Of a stretch of DNA of 64,000 nt, positions 10,266-18,627 are shown piece after piece. The stretch's first letter is position 1. Every line of letters starts with the position of its first letter. This DNA comes from Candidatus Latescibacterota bacterium (GTDB lineage Bacteria > JAAXHH01): positions 1 through 64,000 of the forward strand of contig JAAXHH010000014.1 in the NCBI GenBank assembly GCA_012270975.1, written 5' to 3'. A model generated the notes under the pieces. That model ran no database searches. It worked only from the letters and a program-made list of their open reading frames with translations, and was not told the origin of the DNA. The position numbers and the translations under genes were made by a program.

Positions 10266-10886
10266 CTACTTTTTGTACTTGTCGTGAAGCCCGTGTCCCG
10301 CGAGGATCATAGGCATGATCTTCTCGATGCGTCGGGTCCTGGTTTCCTCCCGTTTCGCCTCGGCGATGTGATCGGCGTACTCACGTCGCTTTCCCAGGGA
10401 GAGCGCGTTGAACTGCTCGCGGACTTCGTGATGTTCTGACAGCGCCCTGGCCAGTTCATCGGGAATCTGAAGGGGCTTGTTTCGGTCCGCCTTGATCTCT
10501 CTTCCCTGTCTTTGGTTTTCGATCGTTTCTTTTACGTATGCGCGAAGAAGGGCTTCGTCGATCTCGTCTTCGCTCTGCAGCCGCCACTGCCGCAGGGCCT
10601 TCGTCCTGCCTTCCTGCGCGTTGACCAGCACGCCGCGTTCGTCGCGAAGCAGCGCGCCCTGGTGGAACCAGATGCTGACAAAATCCTTGAACGCGACCAG
10701 ACCCACCAGGTTCTTGCCGTTCAAGGTATAGCACGGCGCGCCCCACTTGACCGTCTCTTCCAGGCCGGACCCGTTCATTACGGCGCGCAGCCGATCCAGC
10801 ATGGGCCTCCATTCACCGTGGCCCGCCAGGTAGTCCGGTACTGTCTTGTATCGTTGCAACTCGTGTCCTTTCGTTAAGTTGGCCAA
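10266..10886 (-). CDS. YdeI/OmpD-associated-like (DUF1801-type) protein
   Basis: LDRLRAVMNGSGLEETVKWGAPCYTLNGKNLVGLVAFKDFVSIWFHQGALL; C-terminal YADHIAEAKREETRTRRIEKIMPMI. Confidence 0.82.
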   Translation of the reverse strand: MANLTKGHELQRYKTVPDYLAGHGEWRPMLDRLRAVMNGSGLEETVKWGAPCYTLNGKNLVGLVAFKDFVSIWFHQGALLRDERGVLVNAQEGRTKALRQWRLQSEDEIDEALLRAYVKETIENQRQGREIKADRNKPLQIPDELARALSEHHEVREQFNALSLGKRREYADHIAEAKREETRTRRIEKIMPMILAGHGLHDKYKK

Positions 10887-10927
10887 CTTTAAAATAGAGT
10901 TGGCCGGTGCGCGTATCGAACCCGCCC

Positions 10928-10963
10928 GGGATCGAGACCCTGCCTGGGATCGAGACCCTGCCT
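10928..10963. repeat. two perfect 18-bp tandem copies plus partial third
   Basis: GGGATCGAGACCCTGCCT x2, then AAGATCGAGG. Confidence 0.85.
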
Positions 10964-13577
10964 AAGATCGAGGTACTTCTGTAGGATCGCCCCTGTGCCG
11001 ACCGGGCGTCAAGGCATTTCCGAACAGGTTCAGCCGGCCCGAGATGGCGGCTTCAACGTCCAGGTCGTACGCCTGGGCGATGGTCTTGACGATGGGCCGG
11101 ATCTGTTTGTCGATGTAATGGGCGTAGTCGATGGGGGACGTCAGCTGTCCTTCCGGCTGCGGTCCGTCCCTCGTGACCACGTATCGAATCACCCCGGTCG
11201 GGTTTTCCATGAGCCGGGCGGCCTTGACGTGGGGCGGAACCGAGCGCGTGTAGGACGCCACCGGTTTGCGGAGGTTCTTCCGGTACACGAGCAGATCATC
11301 CTTGTGCCCGGACTGAACCGCGTGGACCCAGCGGAAGACCTCTTCTTCGATCTCGACGCCGGGCACTTCGTGAAACACGCGGTCAAGCAGTACGGCCTGC
11401 AACTGGTGCGCCAGGTCGGTCCAGTCCCGCCGCACGGCTTCCATGCCCACGATCTCCACCACGTCGGCGTCCCCTTCGCGGAGGAGCCCAGCGTATCCCT
11501 TGGCCCGGCCCCGTTCGCTGTCCCCCCGCATCGACGGTAGCAGAAACCTGTGGTAGTTCTTTTCCAGTTCCAGTTCAAGGTGCGAAGCCACGCCATACCG
11601 GTCCTTAACGTGCCTGGCCAGCCGGGCATTGATCCGATCGCATACCGCTCGACCGAGTCGCAGGGCCTCGCCTGGTTCGGGATGATCCGGCGTTCTCAAA
11701 TCCACGAACACGGAATCGGTATCCCCATACAGCACCTGGTATCCGTCCTTTTCCAACTCGTCTCGGCACCACTTCAGAATGTAGTGGCCGAATTCCGTTA
11801 TCGCACCGGCCAGTTGAGGCGCGGCGAAGCGGCAGGAAGACGACGCCAGCACGCCATAGAACGAATTCATGACGATCTTGTAGGCGAAGGAAGCGAGTTC
11901 GTCGCCGGCGGCCTTAGCCTCGTCACGGCTTTTGAAGAACTGCTCCAGCATCGACGGCAGTATGCCGGGCGTACGGGAAAACCGCGCGCCGTTTGGGGCC
12001 GTAAGGATCCCCTTTGTACTACACCTGTCGGGAGGCACCTCGTCTGATTCCGTGCCGCCCTCGCCTGACTCCGTGCCGGCGTCATCGCCGGATGCGTCGA
12101 CTCCCCCGCCCTCCGCATCGTCCCGTGCCTGGATATGCGCCAGGGGATCGATGTTGAAGGTTCGGATGATGGACGGATACAGGCTCTTGAAATCGAAGAC
12201 GAATACGTTCCGGTAGAGCCCCGCCTTCGCAGGGATGATCAGACCCCCAGGGGCGCCGGCGCCCGGAGTGCGGTCCACGCCCGTCGTAGGCGCTACCATG
12301 TTACGCTGATGGAGGGCGTTGATGTAGATATTGTCGAAGGCGGCCACGCTTACCCACGCCCGTTCGAGCGGCAGCCCCGTGAGCAGCCCTCTGCGCAGGG
12401 TCAGGTTGATCAGCCCTTCCGCTTCCAGGATGTCGAGTACCAGCCTGGCGTCCTCAAGGCAGTAGGCGCAGAACAGTTTTCTGTCCTCGTGATAGACTTC
12501 CGTGATCTTCTCGGCCCTTGAGTCTCCCGCTTCTTCTTCGAGGAGCTTTCCCCGGCCCAGGATGGCGTTGGCCACCGTGTCCAGCCGGTAGTCCTCGAAC
12601 CGTTGCAGCGTGCCGCGAAGGAGATGCAGGGCGTCCAGGATCTGGCGCCCGTGTATGGCCATGGTGCTACCGCCCCACACTTCACCGGACCGGTACCAGG
12701 ACTGGTCGTCCGTACGCCCGAGCTGGAACGGGACATTCAGGTCCTTGAAGCGCCTTTGCAGCACGCTCAGATCGAAGTCGATCAGATTCCAGCCCGTAAT
12801 CAGGTCGGGATCCATGTCGATAATCCGCTTCGACACCCCGCGCAGCATCGATGTCTCGTCGGACCAGCAGACCAGGTGGCTCGGATCATCCGGCGCGGGT
12901 TCACCGACCATGTGGATCTCTTCGGAGTCGGCGCCCTCGACCGTATCCGCCAGGATCAGTCCCACGGCGTAAATCGTGGTTGCCTCGGGATCGGTTTCGA
13001 TGTCCAGGGCCAGCACGCGGAAGTACGGTTCCCAGTACGCGGGGTGCAGTGAGGGGTTGGCGTATACGCGGTCGACCCGGTCGCCGGTCGCCCACGAACC
13101 GCTGATCCTGACGCCGCCACGCAGGCCCTTTCCAATCAGGAACTGCCTGCTGAAGGGGATATCTCCTTCGTAACTCCGCGTGCCCTGGGCCTCGAGCGCT
13201 TTTACCAGGCTGCGCAGGTCCCGTACGCGGTCGCACTGGACGCCGACCACCGGTTCTCCATCCATCGTCGTGCAATCCGATGGAGCAAACCTGGCGGAAA
13301 TCCCGTCGGAACCGATCCGGGCCGAGGCCGCCTGCGTTTCGGAGGCCCGAACGTAGAGCATGGGCGAAACGCGGTCGTCCGTAAACAGGAAGGTCTGTCC
13401 GTCCTGGAGTTTGCCCACGCCACAGATGACGTCCCGTCCGTTTTTCAGGCGATGAAACACGTGGAGTAGATACCCCACGTCTCCGTCGCCGCCGCTGTGG
13501 CCGCCTTCGGGACCCGGGTCGATGATGTGGTCGGCCATTTTGATCACGTCGAGATGATGTACCGAAACGCCGGTCAC
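10962..13577 (-). CDS. polB: DNA polymerase II (family B)
   Basis: FRVLALDIETDPEATTIYAVGLI exonuclease; DFKSLYPSIIRTFNIDP motif A; YKIVMNSFYGVLASSSCRF motif B; YGDTDSVFV motif C. Confidence 0.95.
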   Translation of the reverse strand: MTGVSVHHLDVIKMADHIIDPGPEGGHSGGDGDVGYLLHVFHRLKNGRDVICGVGKLQDGQTFLFTDDRVSPMLYVRASETQAASARIGSDGISARFAPSDCTTMDGEPVVGVQCDRVRDLRSLVKALEAQGTRSYEGDIPFSRQFLIGKGLRGGVRISGSWATGDRVDRVYANPSLHPAYWEPYFRVLALDIETDPEATTIYAVGLILADTVEGADSEEIHMVGEPAPDDPSHLVCWSDETSMLRGVSKRIIDMDPDLITGWNLIDFDLSVLQRRFKDLNVPFQLGRTDDQSWYRSGEVWGGSTMAIHGRQILDALHLLRGTLQRFEDYRLDTVANAILGRGKLLEEEAGDSRAEKITEVYHEDRKLFCAYCLEDARLVLDILEAEGLINLTLRRGLLTGLPLERAWVSVAAFDNIYINALHQRNMVAPTTGVDRTPGAGAPGGLIIPAKAGLYRNVFVFDFKSLYPSIIRTFNIDPLAHIQARDDAEGGGVDASGDDAGTESGEGGTESDEVPPDRCSTKGILTAPNGARFSRTPGILPSMLEQFFKSRDEAKAAGDELASFAYKIVMNSFYGVLASSSCRFAAPQLAGAITEFGHYILKWCRDELEKDGYQVLYGDTDSVFVDLRTPDHPEPGEALRLGRAVCDRINARLARHVKDRYGVASHLELELEKNYHRFLLPSMRGDSERGRAKGYAGLLREGDADVVEIVGMEAVRRDWTDLAHQLQAVLLDRVFHEVPGVEIEEEVFRWVHAVQSGHKDDLLVYRKNLRKPVASYTRSVPPHVKAARLMENPTGVIRYVVTRDGPQPEGQLTSPIDYAHYIDKQIRPIVKTIAQAYDLDVEAAISGRLNLFGNALTPGRHRGDPTEVPRS

Positions 13578-13734
13578 TGGAGACGGGAATCAATTCGTGC
13601 ATAAAAAGATAAAGCGCACACCGTAAACCCGTGACCGGTTCAAGGAGGCGCCCGTTTTATATAATATCCGGAGGCGCCGACGTCAACGTACAAATACCGG
13701 TACAAAGCGCTGTACACCGGCGTTCCGAGGCGGT

Positions 13735-13780
13735 TACCGGCGCCGCGCCCGGCTGAATACCGGCGCCGCGCCCGGCTGAA
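13735..13780. repeat. perfect 23-bp tandem duplication
   Basis: TACCGGCGCCGCGCCCGGCTGAA repeated exactly twice, head to tail. Confidence 0.95.
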
Positions 13781-13963
13781 TGGTCGGATTGGTCTGAGCA
13801 AACGTCAGATCCTCCAACTGGCGCCCTCTAATCGGGGAAAACTCTTGATGGCGTGTTTCAAGAATCCTTACATTTTGACAAGCTTTCCGGTTGTCACCCG
13901 ACCATGAAACCCCGGATTCGAGCGCCGTGGCCATAGCGGCCATTACACCCAAAGGCTGGCGCC

Positions 13964-15466
13964 GTGGCTGAGAAGCAGACAACAACAGATTCTCCCGGCG
14001 TGCGCGCCCGGCTTGCCCACCGCGGTGGATTCGCCCGAACATTGAGGCCCGATCCGACTCTCTTCGAGCGCATCGGCGGTCGATCCGTGGTCACGCGGGT
14101 CATCGACGGCCTGTATGACCGGATCGAAGAGGACGCCGAACTACGTCCCATGTTCACCCGTACGCTGGCTCCCGAACGCATGAAGCAGAAGGCTTTCCTG
14201 GAAGAATGGATGGGAGGAGAGCCCGGCTATACCCATCACCATGCGTACGGCGGCATCCGGAACCGGCACGGACATATACACATCACAAGGGAATCCGCCG
14301 AGCGGTGGCTGGCGCACATGGCCACGTCGCTGCGGGATCATATAGCCGACGGACGGCTTGTGGAGGAGGTGCTCGACACGCTCGGCCCCCTTGCCCGCGG
14401 CCTCGTCAACGAGCAAAGACCCGCCCGGCACGGGTGGGAGATGAGATGCCACAGGGAGAAGCGATGGAGAAAGCCGGCAAAGATGGCGGCCAGGGGGCAT
14501 GTGGAAACCCTGGGACGATACCTGGAAGAGGATCCCACGGTGCTGGACGATCCCCGTCACGGCGCGATCATCCTCGTAGAAGCGGCGTTGCGGGGCCACA
14601 CGCTGGTAGCGGCCCTGCTGCTGGATCGGGGCGTGGATGTGAACATGCCGTCGGCCCATTCGAGCGATATCATGATGACCGCCTACTGTGCCGCCCGAAG
14701 CAAGAAGAAGGACGAAACGGCCGCGTTCCTACAGGAGCGAGGCGCCGTGTATGATATATTCAGCGCCTGCTTTCTCGGCGACCTGGACCGTGTTACCGCG
14801 CTGCTTGAAGAAGAACCCGGCCTCGTAGATGCCCACGATCCCGCCTGCGACCTGCTGCCCGTGACCCCCTTGCACCACGCTGTGCATGCCGGACACGAAC
14901 GGGTCGTGCGGTTGCTGTTTGACCGGGGCGCCGAGACCGGCATGAACAGCACGCCACTGGTCAACTACGCCGCGGGACTTGGTCGTAAAGACCTGGTCCG
15001 GCTGTTACTGGAAAAAGACGCGGACGCAACCAGAATGGGTTGCGGACACTGGGTCCTGGATCCCGAAATGGCGGCCCTGCTGATCGCACACGGCGCCGAC
15101 GTCAACTACCCGGAGGGACGCTGGATCTGGACGGCCTGTACGGGAAACAACAGCCAGCGGGACGATCCGGAATACGTACAGGCATTGCTGGACAAGGGGG
15201 CCCGGATCGACACGGTGCTGCGCGGTGCGGGAGCCCTGCACTTCGCCGCAAAGGCCGGATTCACCGGGGTGATGGAGGTGCTGCTGGACAACGGGGCTCC
15301 GGTCGACGCGCGGAGCGAAAAGGGCGAGACCCCCCTGTCTTACGCGCTGAAGGCGGGTCCCCGGGCGGACATGGTGAAATCGGCGGCCCTGCTGTTGGCC
15401 CGCGGAGCGGACCGACCCTTGAAGACAGACTGGGCAAGTCGCCCCTGGGGATCGCCCGCCGGATGA
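13964..15466 (+). CDS. truncated haemoglobin (group II-like) fused to ankyrin repeats
   Basis: LFERIGGRSVVTRVIDGLYDRIEEDAELRPMFTRTL..., YTHHHAYGGIRNRHGHIHITRESAERWLAHM (2/2 globin F-helix/G8 Trp pattern), then repeated LLLDRGVDVN / LLEKDADAT / LLDNGAPVDARSEKGETPL ankyrins. Confidence 0.88.
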   Translation: MAEKQTTTDSPGVRARLAHRGGFARTLRPDPTLFERIGGRSVVTRVIDGLYDRIEEDAELRPMFTRTLAPERMKQKAFLEEWMGGEPGYTHHHAYGGIRNRHGHIHITRESAERWLAHMATSLRDHIADGRLVEEVLDTLGPLARGLVNEQRPARHGWEMRCHREKRWRKPAKMAARGHVETLGRYLEEDPTVLDDPRHGAIILVEAALRGHTLVAALLLDRGVDVNMPSAHSSDIMMTAYCAARSKKKDETAAFLQERGAVYDIFSACFLGDLDRVTALLEEEPGLVDAHDPACDLLPVTPLHHAVHAGHERVVRLLFDRGAETGMNSTPLVNYAAGLGRKDLVRLLLEKDADATRMGCGHWVLDPEMAALLIAHGADVNYPEGRWIWTACTGNNSQRDDPEYVQALLDKGARIDTVLRGAGALHFAAKAGFTGVMEVLLDNGAPVDARSEKGETPLSYALKAGPRADMVKSAALLLARGADRPLKTDWASRPWGSPAG

Positions 15467-15514
15467 AGCGTCCCGACAAGGAACGCATCGTCTCGATGTT
15501 CGAGGCCGTCAGTC

Positions 15515-16546
15515 CTACCGTGCCGGTGTAATATCCTTCAAGTACGAAACCAGGGCCTCGCGCTCAGGCGACGTGCCGTGGATTTCGATCCCCACTTCCG
15601 CCCATACCAGCGGCGTCGTGCCGTGTTCATCGTCTGTCGCGCCCGGATCGGCGCCGGCATCGACGAGCATCTTCGCGATCCCAGGATCGACGCACAGATG
15701 CAGGGGCGTCTGCCCGGAGTCCGCCCGGGGGTTCGCATCCGCTCCGCAGTCCAGCAGTACCCGGACCGTTTCCGCCCGTCCATGCTGCACCGCGGCGTGC
15801 AAGGGCGTCCCCACCACGGCGTGAAGCCCGATCTTCCCCTCGAAAACCAGTGTGCGCGCATCGGCCTTAAAAAGCTGGCTGAGTCGATCTGTCCTTCCCA
15901 GGGCGGCAAGCTGACAGGGGTCGGCCGATGCCCCGCGGTCAATCAGGTATTCCGCCAGCCGGCGACAACGTTCGCCGCGGGACAGCGCCGTACCCAGTGG
16001 CGTGTTGCCGTCGCCGTCGGTCGTATCCATCCGCGCTCCGTGGTCCAGCAGGATCCCGGCCGTTTCCACGGACACCGCCACGTGGAGAGGCGGCTCTCCA
16101 CCCAATGCTGGACGGGATGCCGCGCCGGGATCTTCCGCCAGTATTGCCCGGACGGCGGTGACGTCATCCAGCAGGCACGCGGCGTGCAGATCCACATACG
16201 CGCCGCATGACCGCAATATGTCGGCTGCATCCGTGTGTCCCCAGTGGGCAGCGAGGTGCAGGGCAGTCCAACCTCCATAGGAATCGGTGCCGCCGTTTGG
16301 GTCCGCCCCTTTGCGCAACAGTATCTCGATGACCTTCGTGTCACCGCGTTCCGCCGCCAGTTGAATCGGCACGGGGCGGCCTCCCCAGCGCGGGTGGTTC
16401 ACGGCCTCGTTGACTATACCAGGTACCTGGGAAAGGGTTGCTTCGACCCCGGCCGGATCCATCTGCCAGATGGCCGTTCGCAGTCGTTCCATGGCCGCTC
16501 TGGCGTGTGGATTCGCTTGCGGGGCGGGTTCACGGGATTCGGACAT
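15515..16546 (-). CDS. ankyrin repeat protein
   Basis: ILLRKGADPNGGTDSYGGWTALHLAAHWGHTDAADIL; VLLDCGADANPRADSGQTPLHLCV. Confidence 0.93.
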   Translation of the reverse strand: MSESREPAPQANPHARAAMERLRTAIWQMDPAGVEATLSQVPGIVNEAVNHPRWGGRPVPIQLAAERGDTKVIEILLRKGADPNGGTDSYGGWTALHLAAHWGHTDAADILRSCGAYVDLHAACLLDDVTAVRAILAEDPGAASRPALGGEPPLHVAVSVETAGILLDHGARMDTTDGDGNTPLGTALSRGERCRRLAEYLIDRGASADPCQLAALGRTDRLSQLFKADARTLVFEGKIGLHAVVGTPLHAAVQHGRAETVRVLLDCGADANPRADSGQTPLHLCVDPGIAKMLVDAGADPGATDDEHGTTPLVWAEVGIEIHGTSPEREALVSYLKDITPAR

Positions 16547-16594
16547 CTGGCTATCCTCTCTTCTGACCTGTTCGATGCATGGATGCGTGGACGC

Positions 16595-17293
16595 CTAACT
16601 GTACTTTTCGAGGATCCGGGATAACAGTTCGTATCTGCGAACGCCAAACGGGGGGTTTCGCCTAATGGTATTCAGGCGACGTTCGCATTCCGGCAAGGCA
16701 TACGACACGGCGCGGCGGGCACTCGGCGTGTCTACCTCGGACAGGGCAAGCAAAGTGTAGTAGAAGGGGAACCGGCGCCACGTCCCCGCGCCGTCTTCGT
16801 GGCTTGTCAGTATGCCGATGCCTTCGTCCAGGTGACGGGCGTAGTCGCCGAGGCCGCCAATGGCCATGTGCCGCCAGAGCGAGACGGTGCACGGACCGCA
16901 GCAGAACGTACCCCGCGGTTTGCCCTTCGCGTGCGCCACCTCGAAACACCCGAGCAGTATGGACGTTGCTGCCTCGAGTTCGGGCAGCAGGTCGCGCCCG
17001 ACACGGCGGTTCAGCAGGATGATCGCCCTGCAGGATTCCTCGGCGTGGATATGCCGCAGCGACGCCGATTGAAGCCGTTCACCGGTGAAGGTATAGAGTT
17101 TGGATCGGCTGTCCTGCTCCGTAACGCCGAACGTCCCGGCATAAGCGGAATCCGCGCCGAAACGACCGGCCAGCCAGTCCATGGTGCGTTTTGCTTCGGT
17201 CCGGTCGAACGTTTCGCCGAGGAAGTGCCGTTCGTTGATGCGGTCCAGCGTTATGGAGAGACTGTGGGGATGGGGAATGCTGCCCATGGACAT
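16595..17293 (-). CDS. hypothetical protein with conserved-looking CCGPC...LWRHM segment
   Basis: ORF 16595..17371; start placed at MSMGSIPHPHS (17293), divergent from the sialidase-like gene; no recognised family. Confidence 0.7.
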   Translation of the reverse strand: MSMGSIPHPHSLSITLDRINERHFLGETFDRTEAKRTMDWLAGRFGADSAYAGTFGVTEQDSRSKLYTFTGERLQSASLRHIHAEESCRAIILLNRRVGRDLLPELEAATSILLGCFEVAHAKGKPRGTFCCGPCTVSLWRHMAIGGLGDYARHLDEGIGILTSHEDGAGTWRRFPFYYTLLALSEVDTPSARRAVSYALPECERRLNTIRRNPPFGVRRYELLSRILEKYS

Positions 17294-17382
17294 TATTATA
17301 TTGACAATAAAGACCTTACGCCAGAAAATCATCCTCGCTTCATGCACTTTCCCACAGGATCCAATCGCCATCGAGGTTAACC

Positions 17383-18555
17383 ATGCAACACCGTATTGTT
17401 ACGAAAGAAAAAGGACGTTACAACGCGTTCCCCGTATTGAATCAACTACCGGACGGGCGGCTGGCGATCGGCTGCATTTCTTCGCCTTTCGGGGATCACT
17501 ACGGTCTGGCCGACTGGCTGACGTTTGAGTCCCGCGACAACGGACGAATCTGGACGCCGTCGGATGATCCGTCACTGCCGCCCAACTGGCCGGGTACGTC
17601 GCCGCGGGAGCGGTACGACAGGCTCTCCGGCGTCTTGCCCAACGGTACATTGATGGCGGTGGGCTCGGTGGGACATGAATTCTGGACAATGGATCGCCGG
17701 GAGCAAGCCGAAGCCCGCGGCCTGCGTTTCGTAGAGGATGAGACGTACACGTCCCGTTTTCCGGGTGAGTTGATCATAACGGGGTATCGTCTGTCAGTGA
17801 TACGATCCCGGGATGGGGGACATACCTGGGATCGGCGCGCCTGGACCGTGCCGGGCTATGAATACGCGGTCGGGTTTCCACGTGGTACCGTACTCGAAGA
17901 CGGTACGTGGCTGTTTCCTATATACGCGATGCGCACCGGGGGCGTGAGCGATTGCCTCATTTTCCGGTCCAGCGACGACGGAGAGACTTGGCATCTGCAT
18001 GAAGCGGTGCCGCGGATCGGCAGCGAATGGGCCCTGGTGGAGACGGAGCCGAACCGTGTCCTGGGCCATATCCGCTCGACGTGTTACTGGGATCCCGGTG
18101 AGGTCGAACGTACATTCAATAAGAACCGGTTCTATACCCTTGAAGTCTGGTCTGAAGACGGTGGCAAGACCTGGACCCGCCCGGTCGAGACGTCATTCGA
18201 GGGCTATCCGAACCACCTGCTTAAACTGCGTGACGGACGCATCCTGTGTACCTTCGGCTATCGCCGCGCCCCGATGGGCATTCGGGCCTTGATCAGCGAG
18301 GACGGCGGACGCACCTGGGACACGGGCCACGAATACGTGCTTCGGGATGACGGCGGTGGTATTTCGAGTCTGTGGCCGCCGGAAAAGCGTCTCCGAATGG
18401 GCGGCGCGGACGTGGGCTATCCGATCTCGGCGGAACTGGATGACGGCACCATCCTGACCGTCTATTACATTACGACGGAAGATGAAACCACCCATGTCGC
18501 CGCCACCCACTGGCATCCTGACCGGGACAGGCCAGTGGGTCCTCGAGGAGGATGA
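17383..18555 (+). CDS. sialidase / exo-alpha-sialidase-like (BNR repeat) protein
   Basis: Asp boxes IRSRDGGHTWD, FRSSDDGETWH, WSEDGGKTW, ISEDGGRTWD. Confidence 0.88.
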   Translation: MQHRIVTKEKGRYNAFPVLNQLPDGRLAIGCISSPFGDHYGLADWLTFESRDNGRIWTPSDDPSLPPNWPGTSPRERYDRLSGVLPNGTLMAVGSVGHEFWTMDRREQAEARGLRFVEDETYTSRFPGELIITGYRLSVIRSRDGGHTWDRRAWTVPGYEYAVGFPRGTVLEDGTWLFPIYAMRTGGVSDCLIFRSSDDGETWHLHEAVPRIGSEWALVETEPNRVLGHIRSTCYWDPGEVERTFNKNRFYTLEVWSEDGGKTWTRPVETSFEGYPNHLLKLRDGRILCTFGYRRAPMGIRALISEDGGRTWDTGHEYVLRDDGGGISSLWPPEKRLRMGGADVGYPISAELDDGTILTVYYITTEDETTHVAATHWHPDRDRPVGPRGG

Positions 18556-18559
18556 GCAA

Positions 18560-18627
18560 AAGTCGTTCAGGAAGCGGCACCGGCTTCATGCAGAAGTCGT
18601 TCAGGAAACGGCGCCGGCTTCCCGCAG
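18560..18627. repeat. 34-bp imperfect tandem duplication of an ankyrin-gene 3' end
   Basis: aagtcgttcaggaa[g/a]cggc[a/g]ccggcttc[at/cc]gcag x2; second copy contains the stop and C-terminus of the 18601..20310 gene. Confidence 0.85.

Noticed and set aside
12901-13602. 233-aa minus-strand ORF in alternate frame of polB
   Set aside because: Out-of-frame reading of polB; Arg-rich nonsense composition.
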